64,000 nt of DNA from NCBI RefSeq assembly GCF_024400215.1, contig NZ_CP053748.1, positions 4,650,001 through 4,714,000 on the forward strand. The letters run 5' to 3'. The translations under genes were made by a program, and so were the position numbers. The notes below the pieces were generated by a model. It made no database searches, was not told the origin of the DNA, and saw nothing but the letters and a program-made list of their open reading frames with translations. The DNA comes from Massilia sp. erpn (GTDB taxonomy: Bacteria > Pseudomonadota > Gammaproteobacteria > Burkholderiales > Burkholderiaceae_D). Below, one piece after another: positions 35,140 to 44,349 of this stretch; the stretch's first letter is position 1; each line of letters opens with the position of its first letter.

Positions 35140-36273
35140 ATGAAGCCGCAACACCGTCCCCACGCCGCCGCCTCGGCCATCGGCCACCCGTCCGCCCCGC
35201 GCCAGCCCGGCCTTGCGCGATCGGCCGCCACCGGCGGGATGCCGTGGCTGCGCGCCGTGCTGCCCGGCGTGCTGCTGTCGGCGGCACTGGGCGGGCTGGC
35301 GATGGGGCTGGGCCAGCTGGACTGGCTGGCCCAACACGGTCTTTCGGCGCTGACGCTGGCCATCTGCCTGGGTATTGTGCTGGGCAATATCGTTGGCCGC
35401 CATCTGCAGGGCGCGGCGCAGCCCGGCATCGTTTTCAGCAAGGGCATGCTGCTGCGGGCCGGCATCGTACTGTATGGTTTTCGCCTGACCTTGCAGGATA
35501 TTGCCCAGATCGGCTGGTCCGGCGTGCTGAGCGATGCGCTGGTGCTGTGCTCGACCTTCGCCCTGGCGCTGCTGCTGGGCCGCCGCCTGTTCGGCCTGGA
35601 GCGCAACACGGCCATGCTGATCGGCGCGGGCAGTTCCATCTGCGGCGCTGCCGCCGTGCTCGCCACCCAGCCAGTGCTGAAGGCGAAGGCGGAGCAGGTT
35701 GCGGTGGCCGTCTCCACCGTGGTGCTGTTCGGCACCGTCACCATCTTCCTCTATCCCTGGCTGTACCGGCAGCAGTTGCACTGGCTGCCGTCCAGCGCAG
35801 GCGGTTTCGGCGTGTATGCCGGTTCGACCATCCATGAAGTGGCGCAAGTGGTGGCCGCCGCCCGCGCCATCAGCCCGGAAACCGCCGATCTGGCCGTGAT
35901 CGCCAAGATGGTGCGCGTGATGATGTTGGCGCCTTTCCTGCTGCTGCTGTCCTTCTGGCTGGGCCGCCGTGGTGCGCAGCGTGGCCAGCCAGACGCGGAT
36001 GCGCCGGCCATCACCGTGCCCTGGTTTGCCTTCGTCTTCGTGGCCGCCACAGCGCTGAATTCGGCCGGCATCCTGCCCGCCGCCCTGGTGCAAGCCTTGC
36101 TGGCGGCCGATACGCTGCTGCTGGCTGCCGCAATGGCCGCCCTTGGATTGAGCACGCAACTGAGCGCCGTGCGCCAGGCGGGCTGGCGTCCGCTGTTGCT
36201 GGCCGGTCTGTTGTTTATCTGGCTGATCGGCGGGGGCGCCATGCTCAACCGGGTCGCGCTGTTGTTGAACTAA
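35140..36273 (+). CDS. yeiH: YeiH-family (UPF0324) putative sulfate/sulfite exporter
   Basis: 377 residues with about ten membrane helices. Family marks: TLAICLGIVLGNIVG, GIVFSKGMLLRAGIVLYGFRLTLQDIAQIG, MLIGAGSSICGAAAVLATQPVLKAK, VYAGSTIHEVAQVVAAARAIS and WFAFVFVAATALNS. The inner-membrane exporter fold is certain; the substrate (sulfate, sulfite or another anion) is inferred from YeiE/YeiH homology. AAGGAAAG precedes the ATG. The N-terminal ~35 residues are a charged cytosolic extension longer than usual. Confidence 0.88.
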   Translation: MKPQHRPHAAASAIGHPSAPRQPGLARSAATGGMPWLRAVLPGVLLSAALGGLAMGLGQLDWLAQHGLSALTLAICLGIVLGNIVGRHLQGAAQPGIVFSKGMLLRAGIVLYGFRLTLQDIAQIGWSGVLSDALVLCSTFALALLLGRRLFGLERNTAMLIGAGSSICGAAAVLATQPVLKAKAEQVAVAVSTVVLFGTVTIFLYPWLYRQQLHWLPSSAGGFGVYAGSTIHEVAQVVAAARAISPETADLAVIAKMVRVMMLAPFLLLLSFWLGRRGAQRGQPDADAPAITVPWFAFVFVAATALNSAGILPAALVQALLAADTLLLAAAMAALGLSTQLSAVRQAGWRPLLLAGLLFIWLIGGGAMLNRVALLLN

Positions 36274-36323
36274 GTCCTGTCGTAGCGGTATGCTAGTTTC
36301 AGCCCGCTTAGCGCATCCCGCCC

Positions 36324-37097
36324 ATGAATATCCGCCGCCTGCTGCTTGCCCTTGCCGCCGCGCTGACCCTGCCAGCGGCCACGGCGGCGGAGGTACGCCT
36401 GATCGCCGGCACCATTCCCGGCTTCTGCGAGGCGAAAGGCGAGGATGTCGGCGGCGCCAGTTGTGCCCTGGTGGCTGAAATGGCACGCCGTATGCACTAT
36501 CCGCACAAGATCGAGCTGATGCCCTTCATCCGGGCGCTGGAAACTGTGCGTCTCGGCAGCAATGTGATCATGCCCCTGGGCCGCAGCAAGGCGCGTGAAA
36601 AGAATGCGCAATGGCGGGTGGTGTTGCTGGAAGACGAGTTTGTGCTGATCACGCAGAAACACCCGGAGGAAGCCATCGACAGCCTGGACGCGGTGCGCGA
36701 CAAGGCGGTCGGCGCCATGCGCGGCGGCATTGCGGCGGAAATCGCCCACGCCGGCGGTCTGACGCGCCTGGAGGAAGTGGCCGAAGAGCCGCTGAACGCG
36801 CGCAAACTGGCGGCCGGCCGCATCGTGGCCTGGATCGGCGCCTGGAACAGTATCCGCCAAGCGCAGCGCCAGGCCGGATTGCCGGTGGCCGATCTGCGCC
36901 GCGCCGCCGTGCTGCAGCGTTTTGCGATCTATCTCGCCGCGTCGCGCGATGTATCGGCCGAGGAGCTGGATAAGTGGAAGGCGGCGCTCGACGCCATGCG
37001 CGCCGACGGCACCTACCGCCGCATCCTGGCCGAATACGACTACGAAGTGCCGCCATCCCACGCCAAACCGGCTTCCGCGCCCGCAGTGAATCGCTAA
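36324..37097 (+). CDS. Periplasmic solute-binding protein, orphan
   Basis: 257 residues. Signal peptide 1-22 (RRLLLALAAALTLPAATAAE). The SBP_bac_3-like fold is shown by GGASCALVAEMARRMHYPHKIELMPFIRALE, VIMPLGRSKAREKNAQWRVVLLEDEF and IVAWIGAWNSIRQA, ending in a YRRILAEYDYE helix typical for the family. It follows yeiH by 50 bases on the same strand and may be co-transcribed. Ligand unknown; no ABC permease nearby. Confidence 0.75.
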   Translation: MNIRRLLLALAAALTLPAATAAEVRLIAGTIPGFCEAKGEDVGGASCALVAEMARRMHYPHKIELMPFIRALETVRLGSNVIMPLGRSKAREKNAQWRVVLLEDEFVLITQKHPEEAIDSLDAVRDKAVGAMRGGIAAEIAHAGGLTRLEEVAEEPLNARKLAAGRIVAWIGAWNSIRQAQRQAGLPVADLRRAAVLQRFAIYLAASRDVSAEELDKWKAALDAMRADGTYRRILAEYDYEVPPSHAKPASAPAVNR

Positions 37098-37121
37098 AGG
37101 TGGCGGGTTGTCGTAGTTTCC

Positions 37122-37141
37122 TATAGGGAAAATTCCCTATA
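37122..37141. promoter_or_regulatory. Perfect 9-base palindrome upstream of the multihaem cytochrome gene
   Basis: TATAGGGAA, two bases, TTCCCTATA, about 75 bases before the ATG at 37216 and 24 bases after the preceding stop. AT-flanked and symmetrical, so probably an operator for a dimeric regulator. No regulator identified. Confidence 0.6.
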
Positions 37142-37215
37142 TCACCTGCCATTTCTTCCGATTTCTGACATGGACTGGAACACGTAAACTTGCCCTGGAT
37201 CTACAAAGGGTAATT

Positions 37216-39312
37216 ATGAACATCGCATCCGTCCTTGAAACCGGCTTCCGCCGCTCCCCCCATCCCTTCCGCCAGCGCTTGCAGTCGATAAGCACGGCCA
37301 TTGTCTTAAGTGCCACATTTTTCACCCTCGGCGCGCAAGCGGCACCTGCCGAGACCAAGGCCAGCCTGATCAAGCGCGGCGAGTATGTGGCCCGTCTTGG
37401 CGACTGCGTTGCCTGTCATACCAGTCCGAAAGGCGCCAATATGGCCGGTGGGCTGGAACTGAAAACGCCGTTCGGCACCATTTACAGCACCAATATCACG
37501 CCCGATCCAAAAACCGGGATCGGCAAATACAGCTTCGAACAGTTCGACCGCGCCATGCGCAAGGGCGTGGCGGCCGATGGCCATAATCTGTATCCGGCCA
37601 TGCCTTATCCGTCCTACGCGAAGATGACGAAGGAAGACATGCAGGCGCTGTTCGCCTACCTGAACGCCGGTGTTGCCCCGGTGGTGCAGCCGAACCGCGC
37701 CAGCGATATGAAGTTCCCCTTCAATATGCGCTGGGGCCTGGGACTCTGGAATGCAGTCTTCCTTGACGACAAGCCGTTCCAGGCCGATCCCAAGAAATCG
37801 GTCGAATTCAACCGTGGCGCCTATCTTGCCCAAGGCCTGGGGCATTGCGGTTCCTGCCATACACCGCGCGGCATGGCCTTCCAGGAAAAGACCATGGGCC
37901 ACCTTGGCGGCAATGGCGACAAATACCTGGCCGGCTTCACCTTCGACTCCTGGCACGCGATCAATCTGCGCAGCCTGTGGACGCCGGCAGATATCGTGAG
38001 CTTGCTTAAAACGGGACGCAGCCAGTACGGCACCGCCGCCGGCAGCATGACCGAGGTAATCACCCACAGTACCCAGCACTTCACCGACAGCGATCTTTCC
38101 GCGCTGGCGGAGTATCTGCATGCGCTGCCGACCGACGACAAATCCCGCCTGGCGCGCAAGCAGGCGCCCGCGCCGGTGCCAGTCGCTGCCAACGACAAGG
38201 CCATGTATAACAGCCGTGGCGGACTGGGATATGTGCAATTCTGCGCCACCTGCCACCGGCGCGATGGCCGCGGCGTCGGCGATATCTTCCCTACGCTGGC
38301 GGGCAACGATTCCGTGCAGTCCAAAGACCCGACCACGGTGATCCACATCGCGCTCAGTGGCTGGCAATCGGCGGTCACGCACACATCGCCACGCTCGTTC
38401 GGCATGCCGTCCTATGCGACGCTGTCCGACAATGAGCTGTCCGAGATATTGACCTTCGTCCGTACCCAGTGGGGCAATCGCGGCGAAGCGGTGACGCCCA
38501 AGCAGGTTGCCAAGGTGCGCGAAGAGCTGAAACTGCAGCAGCTCGCGGGCAGCGATACCAAGACTCCGCGCTTTGCGGCGCTGCTCAAGGAGCAGAACGC
38601 GCCGCAGCTGGTGCAGGGCATGCGCCTGATGACGGAGACGCGGCAACTACTACCCAAGCATGTAGGTAACGATATCAACTGCAGCAGCTGCCACCTGAAC
38701 GGCGGCACAGTGGCCAAAGGTTCGCCTTTCCTCGGCGTCTCAGCCTTCTTCCCGGCGGAAGCGCCGCGCGCGGGCAGGGTTATCAGTTTGGCCGAGCGTA
38801 TCAATGGCTGCTTCAAGCGTTCCATGAACGGCGCACCGCTGCCTCTGGAAGGTGTGGAGATGAAGGCAATGGTGGCCTATATGGACTGGATGAAGGGCGA
38901 ATATCGTCCAGGCGACAAGGTGCCAGGCCGTGGCGTGGCCATGATCGACCGCAGCCTGGTGCCGAATCCGGAAAACGGCAAGAAGATCTATAGCGAGCAT
39001 TGCGCGGTCTGCCATGGCGCCAATGGCGAAGGTATCGCCGATGCCAACAAGACGCCCGTGTTCCCGCCACTGTGGGGCGACCGCTCCTTCAATATCGGCG
39101 CCGGCATGGCACGGACCTATACGGCAGCCGGTTTCGTCAAGGCCAATATGGTGATGGGCCACGGTCAGAAGTTCCCGCTCGGCCAAGGCAATCTGAGCGA
39201 CCAGGAAGCGGTCGACGTGGCGGAATACTTCAGCCACATGCCGCGTCCGGACTTCCCTGAAAAAGTGAAGGACTGGCCGAAAGGCGGCAAGCCGAAGGAC
39301 GCGCGTTACTGA
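37216..39312 (+). CDS. Five-haem c-type cytochrome: alcohol-dehydrogenase-type tri-haem half fused to a TsdA-like di-haem half
   Basis: 698 residues with an N-terminal signal peptide ending near GAQAAPA. CXXCH sites at residues 64-68 (CVACH), 211-215 (CGSCH), 343-347 (CATCH), 489-493 (CSSCH) and 596-600 (CAVCH). The first three, with GLELKTPFGTIYSTNITPDP, match the tri-haem cytochrome subunit of membrane alcohol/gluconate dehydrogenases. From about residue 450 the pattern NCSSCHLNGGTVAKGSPFLG, INGCFKRSMNGAPL, MKAMVAYMDWMKG matches di-haem TsdA/SoxA-type thiosulfate-oxidising cytochromes. It is periplasmic electron transfer; the fusion and its donor are unusual. No dehydrogenase gene is adjacent; yeiH lies upstream. 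Confidence 0.85.
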   Translation: MNIASVLETGFRRSPHPFRQRLQSISTAIVLSATFFTLGAQAAPAETKASLIKRGEYVARLGDCVACHTSPKGANMAGGLELKTPFGTIYSTNITPDPKTGIGKYSFEQFDRAMRKGVAADGHNLYPAMPYPSYAKMTKEDMQALFAYLNAGVAPVVQPNRASDMKFPFNMRWGLGLWNAVFLDDKPFQADPKKSVEFNRGAYLAQGLGHCGSCHTPRGMAFQEKTMGHLGGNGDKYLAGFTFDSWHAINLRSLWTPADIVSLLKTGRSQYGTAAGSMTEVITHSTQHFTDSDLSALAEYLHALPTDDKSRLARKQAPAPVPVAANDKAMYNSRGGLGYVQFCATCHRRDGRGVGDIFPTLAGNDSVQSKDPTTVIHIALSGWQSAVTHTSPRSFGMPSYATLSDNELSEILTFVRTQWGNRGEAVTPKQVAKVREELKLQQLAGSDTKTPRFAALLKEQNAPQLVQGMRLMTETRQLLPKHVGNDINCSSCHLNGGTVAKGSPFLGVSAFFPAEAPRAGRVISLAERINGCFKRSMNGAPLPLEGVEMKAMVAYMDWMKGEYRPGDKVPGRGVAMIDRSLVPNPENGKKIYSEHCAVCHGANGEGIADANKTPVFPPLWGDRSFNIGAGMARTYTAAGFVKANMVMGHGQKFPLGQGNLSDQEAVDVAEYFSHMPRPDFPEKVKDWPKGGKPKDARY

Positions 39313-39390
39313 TCACCCCTATCATCCCGGTGCCGCCGGATCTGCGCGCTGTTTTTAGCGCACGGTTTCGGCGGCTTCAGTGTTGCATTG

Positions 39391-39409
39391 CAACTAAACT
39401 ATTTAGTTG
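39391..39409. promoter_or_regulatory. 8-base inverted repeat upstream of the Rhs gene
   Basis: CAACTAAA, 3 bases, TTTAGTTG, about 120 bases before the Rhs ATG, in an AT-rich stretch. Possible operator. The rest of 39313-39528 is AT-rich and holds no gene. Confidence 0.45.
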
Positions 39410-39528
39410 ATATCGAAAAATGTCTTTAGGTACAAGGAAAACTGCTCAAGTATGAAATAAAATGATTCAGCGCTACGCTTGTTGCAATGATTTTAAATTT
39501 AATGAATTGCCAACTTGGCGGAGTTTAA

Positions 39529-42500
39529 ATGAGCAGAATCAAACGCAAGATAGCGCTGGCACTTGGTTTTTTTGGGGCGAGTTCGGCATTTGCCGAGACA
39601 AAAGCGGTTGAGTATCCAGAAATGCAGCGTGAATATGTTCACGGCAAAGCGAATTGCGACGGCAAGCTATCCGCCCGTTGCGGTTGGGGAGATTTGGGCC
39701 AACCCCGAGAGGAGCGCGGAGAAGGATCTGGCGGAAGCCGCGGCGGTAGCGGCGGTGGCGGCACCGGGCGCGTGCCAGATCGTGGCCCTGGTCCAGCGAA
39801 TACCGAGACACCTCCCACGAAGGACAACTCCAACAAGGATGTGTGCGGCGGTTCAACCAAAAATCCAGTCATCATCGCCACCGGCGAAAAATACAAGGAT
39901 GAACTGGATTTCTTTGCGCGGGGCGAATATGGCCTTAGCATGGAACGCACATATCGCAGCAAACATGCGGTGGGCCGCTTCTTCGGTCCCAACTGGCTGT
40001 CCAATCTCGATATGCCGCGCGTTCGCATTACCGACCCGACCTGCACGACCAACCCATCGGGCCAATGCATACCGCGTGGCGTAACCATCACTCATCCCAG
40101 CGGTGAGGCGCATGTCTATACCCTGACTAATTCCTTCAGCAAAGCGCTGGTGCCGGAAGGTTTTAGTGAGAATGCCAAACGCGCCAGTGCGAAAAGAATG
40201 CGGCGGTCGGTGCCTGCGGCTACGGCCGAAGAACCATTCGATTACCTTTACCTGTCCGGCGCCGCGGCATCGACTGGCCATCTGGTCCATGAGGCGAACG
40301 GTGGCTGGATTCTGGGGCTGGAAGGCGTCACCTATAGCTTTGATCAGTACGGTTACATCGAAGCAATTTCGCGCCCCTCCGGCTCCTCGGTGATGTACAG
40401 CTACGCTGGCACCTCCGACCGCATTGCGAGCATTAGCAACAGCAACGGGCAGTCGATTTCCTTCACCTGGGGAGCGAACAACCGGGTGGCAACGGTCAAG
40501 GATCCTGGCGGCAATCTCTGGACCTATGGCTATAACGCGAATGGCATGCTAAACCGGGTCACTTCCCCCGGTAGTGGCGCCAATCAAGATATACGCGAAT
40601 ACCATTACGAGAACAGCGACCCTACCTTATTGACGGGTATCTCGATCAATGGCGTGCGTTACAGTACTTACGAGTATTACGGCGACCGCCGCGTCAGCAG
40701 GAGCGCGCTGGCCGGCTTGGAGGAGAACGAAACTTTCAGCTACGGTGCGAACCAGACCACGGTAACGGATGTTGCGCGCGGCCAAACCACCACCTACAAC
40801 TTCACTCCGATCCAGGGCGAGCTCAAGGTCACGTCGATTTCGCGGGCCGGCACCAGCACCTGTTCCGGCGCCAGCGCTTTCACCTCCTATGACAGCAATG
40901 GCTATATCGACTACACGCAAGACTGGAAGGGCAACCGCACCGACTACAGCTATGACGGTGGTGGCCGCCTGCTGCAAGTGACAACGGCCGCCGGCACGCC
41001 AGCGGCACTGACCACGGCTCACGCCTGGAGCGGCAATCAGATTATTCAGACCGATTACCGCGACGCCTACAACAATACTTACCTGCGCGCGAAATACACC
41101 TATGCACCTGGCACTGGCCTGGACGCGGGCAATCTGACCAACGAAACCTGGGATGATCTGAAAACTGGCAAGCAAAAATCGATCACCTACAGCTATAGCT
41201 ATTACGCCAACGGCACAATCAAAGCCAGAACGGTGACGCTGGCATTGCCCCAAGGCGCGGCAACCACCACAACCAATTACGACACGGTTGGCAACACCAT
41301 TCAGCGTATCAATGCCTTAGGCCATGTCGAAACCTGGTCGCAATACAATGGTCTCGGTTTGCCACAGAAATTCACGGATGCCAGCGGCGTCGACACCACC
41401 ATGGCGTACGACGAAAAAGGTAATCTGCTGACCACCAGCACGGCCTTGTCGAACGGCTGGCGTGTGACTTCGCGCAGCTACAACCACAACCGTCAGCTAA
41501 GCGATATCAACTTCGCCGACGGCTCGGCCAAGCGCTTCCGCTACAAAGACAGCGGCCGCCTGTACATGCTCGGCGATAAACAGTCGAACTTTGAGCGGAT
41601 CGACATCAATGTCGGCGCCAATGCGGTAACGCAAAGCTCCGGCCGCCATGTTCCGAGCAGCGGCACACCGACCAGCCCCAGCGCAGCCAGCGACTTTACC
41701 CGCACCACTCAGCTCGACAGCCTGGGCCGCCCCTACACGGATCAGGGCAATAACGGTCAGGCAGTGCAGTACCGCTACGACAACAACGGCAACCTGGTCT
41801 CGCGCAGCGATGCGCTGGGCCATACCACGACCTATGAATACGATGCGCAGAACCGCCTCGTCAAAACCACGGCGCCCGACAATGGCGTAACGCAGACCCT
41901 GTACGACAGCGAAGGCCACCTGCAATACGTGATCGATCCGCGCGGCCTGCGCACCACCTATACTTACAACGGATTTGGCGACGTCACCAGCATCAATAGT
42001 CCGGACACGGGCCTGACCAGCTATGAATACGACGCAGCCGGCTGGTTGGCACGCGAAAGCCGGGCGGACGGCAAGACCTTGAGCTACGGTTGGGACAAGC
42101 TGGGACGGCGAACCTTACGCGCCGCCCCCGGCATGACGGAGTTGTTCACTTACGACCAAGGCAACTGGGCCAAGGGACGGTTGACCGGTGTCGCCGACGC
42201 CACCGGCAGTACCAGCTTTGAGTACAACCCGGCTGGCGAACTGATCAAACAGGTCAACACGGTGTATGGCAACGTCTTCACCACGCTGTGGAACTATGAC
42301 AGCAGCGGATTGCTGCGTTCGCTGACCTACCCGAATGGCAACCGGCTGGACTATAGCTACGACGCGAATGGCAAGCTGGCCGATGTCCGCCTGGGTGCGG
42401 CCGTGGTGGCGAACAGCTTCCTGTACCAGCCCGCGAGCGGCCAGATGTATGCCTGGCGCTTTGGCAATGGTCTGTCGCGTCTGCTGACGCTGGATAACGA

Positions 42501-43791
42501 TGGCCGCATTGCGCAGTTGGCGGGTGCCTCGTCGGCTGCGACCGTGCACAAGCTGGACTTCTCCTACTATACCGATGACACGCTGAAAAACCTGAGTAAT
42601 GGCGTATATCCCGAACGCACTGCTTACTTCGCTTATGACGCCGCGAGCCGCGTAACGGCGGTTAACCAGGCCGGCGATATGGAACACTTTTCCTGGGATG
42701 CTGTCGGCAACCGCACTGGTAACAATCGCCAAAATGTCGGGTATGTATCGACGTCGGATAATGACAGCAACCAGCTGGTCAACTGGAACGGCGGCGGAAA
42801 ATACCGCAACTTTGGCTATGACGCAGTCGGCAACCTGAGTTCGGAAAGCCGCAACGACGGTAGCCGAAGCTATACGTACGATGGCTTTAACCGCCTGGCG
42901 ACGGTCAGCATCAATGGCGGCCAGGCTGGCGATTACCGCTACAACGCTTTCGGCCAGCGCGTCTTGAAAGGCGCCTCAGGCAAGACCACCTTCTTCATCT
43001 ATGGCCCGCAAGGCGAACTGCTCGCGGAAGCCAATGCTGGGCAGCATAAGAATTTTGCCTGGCTGAATGGGGAGCTGTTGGGCATGCTGCACCAGGGCAG
43101 TTTCTACGCCAGCCACAACGACCAGTTGGGCCGGCCGGAAGTGCTGACGGCGCCGAATGGCACGGTGGCTTGGCGCGCGGCGAATACGGCTTTTGACCGG
43201 ACGGTGGCGGTGGATGCTGTGGGTGGAATGAATATTGGCTTCCCAGGGCAATACTATGATGCCGAAACTGAGTTATGGCAGAATTGGCATCGTTATTATG
43301 ATGCATTGCTGGGCCGTTATATCCAAAGCGATCCTAATGGGCCGGAGGGGGGCATTAATACATATGCTTATGTGAAAGGGAACCCAATTAGCTCCACTGA
43401 TCCTACTGGACTGTGTCCATGGTGTATTGGCGCTGGGATCGGCGCTACAGTAGAGTTAGGAATGCAAGCGTATGGCAACTATCAAGACGGATGTGATATT
43501 TTAGATTCGAAAAATTATAATTTTGGAAATGTTGGAATTGCTGCGATTGGTGGAGCTTTGGCTCCTGGCTTGTTGAATGTTGGTAAGACAATGGTCTACG
43601 GTGCGAAAGCTATCGAAGCGCTTCACGGTCAAGCAGCAAATACTGCAAATCGCGCGGCCAAGATCGCTGGACGTATAGCGAATCACGAATCAAAGATGGG
43701 CACTATTTTGGGAACGCAAGTAGCTATCCAAGGTGGCTCTATGGGAGCAAAGGTTTTGAACGGAAAATCTAACTGTAAGTGTAAAAAGTGA
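39529..43791 (+). CDS. Secreted Rhs/YD-repeat polymorphic toxin-like protein
   Basis: 1420 residues. Sec signal peptide 1-22 (ending ASSAFA), a glycine-rich linker about 65-85, the DUF6531-like start (KNPVIIATGEKYKDELDF), then some 1000 residues of YD repeats (YDNNGNLVSRSDALGHTTTYEYDAQNRL and many others). The Rhs core ends with GRYIQSDPNGPEGGINTYAYVKGNPISSTDPTGL near residue 1295. The last ~125 residues are the variable tip (43414-43791), which is clearly AT-richer than the core, as expected for an exchanged cassette. The tip has a hydrophobic Gly/Ala-rich start and ends NCKCKK; its activity is not recognised. GGCGGAG precedes the ATG. No PAAR or VgrG is present, so it is a WapA-like exported Rhs rather than a type VI-linked one. 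Confidence 0.9.
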   Translation: MSRIKRKIALALGFFGASSAFAETKAVEYPEMQREYVHGKANCDGKLSARCGWGDLGQPREERGEGSGGSRGGSGGGGTGRVPDRGPGPANTETPPTKDNSNKDVCGGSTKNPVIIATGEKYKDELDFFARGEYGLSMERTYRSKHAVGRFFGPNWLSNLDMPRVRITDPTCTTNPSGQCIPRGVTITHPSGEAHVYTLTNSFSKALVPEGFSENAKRASAKRMRRSVPAATAEEPFDYLYLSGAAASTGHLVHEANGGWILGLEGVTYSFDQYGYIEAISRPSGSSVMYSYAGTSDRIASISNSNGQSISFTWGANNRVATVKDPGGNLWTYGYNANGMLNRVTSPGSGANQDIREYHYENSDPTLLTGISINGVRYSTYEYYGDRRVSRSALAGLEENETFSYGANQTTVTDVARGQTTTYNFTPIQGELKVTSISRAGTSTCSGASAFTSYDSNGYIDYTQDWKGNRTDYSYDGGGRLLQVTTAAGTPAALTTAHAWSGNQIIQTDYRDAYNNTYLRAKYTYAPGTGLDAGNLTNETWDDLKTGKQKSITYSYSYYANGTIKARTVTLALPQGAATTTTNYDTVGNTIQRINALGHVETWSQYNGLGLPQKFTDASGVDTTMAYDEKGNLLTTSTALSNGWRVTSRSYNHNRQLSDINFADGSAKRFRYKDSGRLYMLGDKQSNFERIDINVGANAVTQSSGRHVPSSGTPTSPSAASDFTRTTQLDSLGRPYTDQGNNGQAVQYRYDNNGNLVSRSDALGHTTTYEYDAQNRLVKTTAPDNGVTQTLYDSEGHLQYVIDPRGLRTTYTYNGFGDVTSINSPDTGLTSYEYDAAGWLARESRADGKTLSYGWDKLGRRTLRAAPGMTELFTYDQGNWAKGRLTGVADATGSTSFEYNPAGELIKQVNTVYGNVFTTLWNYDSSGLLRSLTYPNGNRLDYSYDANGKLADVRLGAAVVANSFLYQPASGQMYAWRFGNGLSRLLTLDNDGRIAQLAGASSAATVHKLDFSYYTDDTLKNLSNGVYPERTAYFAYDAASRVTAVNQAGDMEHFSWDAVGNRTGNNRQNVGYVSTSDNDSNQLVNWNGGGKYRNFGYDAVGNLSSESRNDGSRSYTYDGFNRLATVSINGGQAGDYRYNAFGQRVLKGASGKTTFFIYGPQGELLAEANAGQHKNFAWLNGELLGMLHQGSFYASHNDQLGRPEVLTAPNGTVAWRAANTAFDRTVAVDAVGGMNIGFPGQYYDAETELWQNWHRYYDALLGRYIQSDPNGPEGGINTYAYVKGNPISSTDPTGLCPWCIGAGIGATVELGMQAYGNYQDGCDILDSKNYNFGNVGIAAIGGALAPGLLNVGKTMVYGAKAIEALHGQAANTANRAAKIAGRIANHESKMGTILGTQVAIQGGSMGAKVLNGKSNCKCKK

Positions 43792-43792
43792 A

Positions 43793-43948
43793 ATGAGGAA
43801 AATTTATATTTATTTCGTTGGAATTGCACTCGTTGGAGGAGTTATGGGTTATTTCCCAGAAGTTTTTCGGGATCCTATTTATTTCTGTCTTGGCGCTCTT
43901 TTCTTAATACTATTGCGCTTATTCGCGGAAAGATTTGGCAAAGACTGA
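43793..43948 (+). CDS. Small membrane protein, candidate immunity protein for the Rhs tip
   Basis: 51 residues, starting one base after the Rhs stop codon, so tightly coupled. Two hydrophobic segments (IYIYFVGIALVGGVMGYF and PIYFCLGALFLILLRLF) and a basic tail ERFGKD. Low GC like the tip. The position immediately behind the toxin tip is that of the cognate immunity gene. No family is recognised. Confidence 0.6.
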   Translation: MRKIYIYFVGIALVGGVMGYFPEVFRDPIYFCLGALFLILLRLFAERFGKD

Positions 43949-43981
43949 ATGCGTGGTGTAATTAAATAATAGCCTAAATGT

Positions 43982-44341
43982 AGGCCTGATCGGCTATGAG
44001 TTCGATGCGGCCAGTTTATTAGCTCGAAAAAGTCGCGCTGGTGGCAAGCCCCTGAACTACGGCGGGGAAAAATTGGGCCAGAGGAAAATTATAAGGAAAT
44101 ACGAGATTTGCAGCGAGGTATTAAGAAGGATATAACAAAGTACAATAAAAAATGTAGGGATCCGGATGATCCTGGTGCAATGAGTCCTATTCCGAGATAT
44201 ATAGACGATTATGCTAATTTATCTGTACCTGAACCAACCGCTAGTGCAGGAAGTTCAGTAAATTCTGGAAGCGAAATAAATGGATTGAGAGGCGGTGCTA
44301 TTGCGCCTATTGTTCCAGCATGGATGTTTTTAATTCCTTAG
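43982..44341 (+). pseudogene. Displaced Rhs core fragment with an orphan toxin-tip C-terminus
   Basis: 43982-44082 is a diverged copy of the main gene around 42007-42115: it reads LIGYEFDAASLLARKSRAGGKPLNY against LTSYEYDAAGWLARESRADGKTLSY. The frame then shifts, and a second segment ends in LQRGIKKDITKYNKKCRDPDDPG...PRYIDDYANLSVPEP..., which resembles the end of a polymorphic toxin tip; its stop lies 8 bases before the ankyrin gene. There is no intact start, so this is a silent cassette. Confidence 0.7.
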
Positions 44342-44349
44342 AGGTGTAA

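Noticed and set aside
39346..39361. Terminator after the pentahaem cytochrome gene
   Set aside because: GCGCT/AGCGC stem of five pairs with the T-run in the loop rather than behind the stem; too weak to call.
44108..44341. 77-codon frame read as an immunity gene
   Set aside because: It starts at TTG inside a longer frame, has no ribosome site, and its sequence looks like the end of a toxin tip followed 8 bases later by the ankyrin gene.
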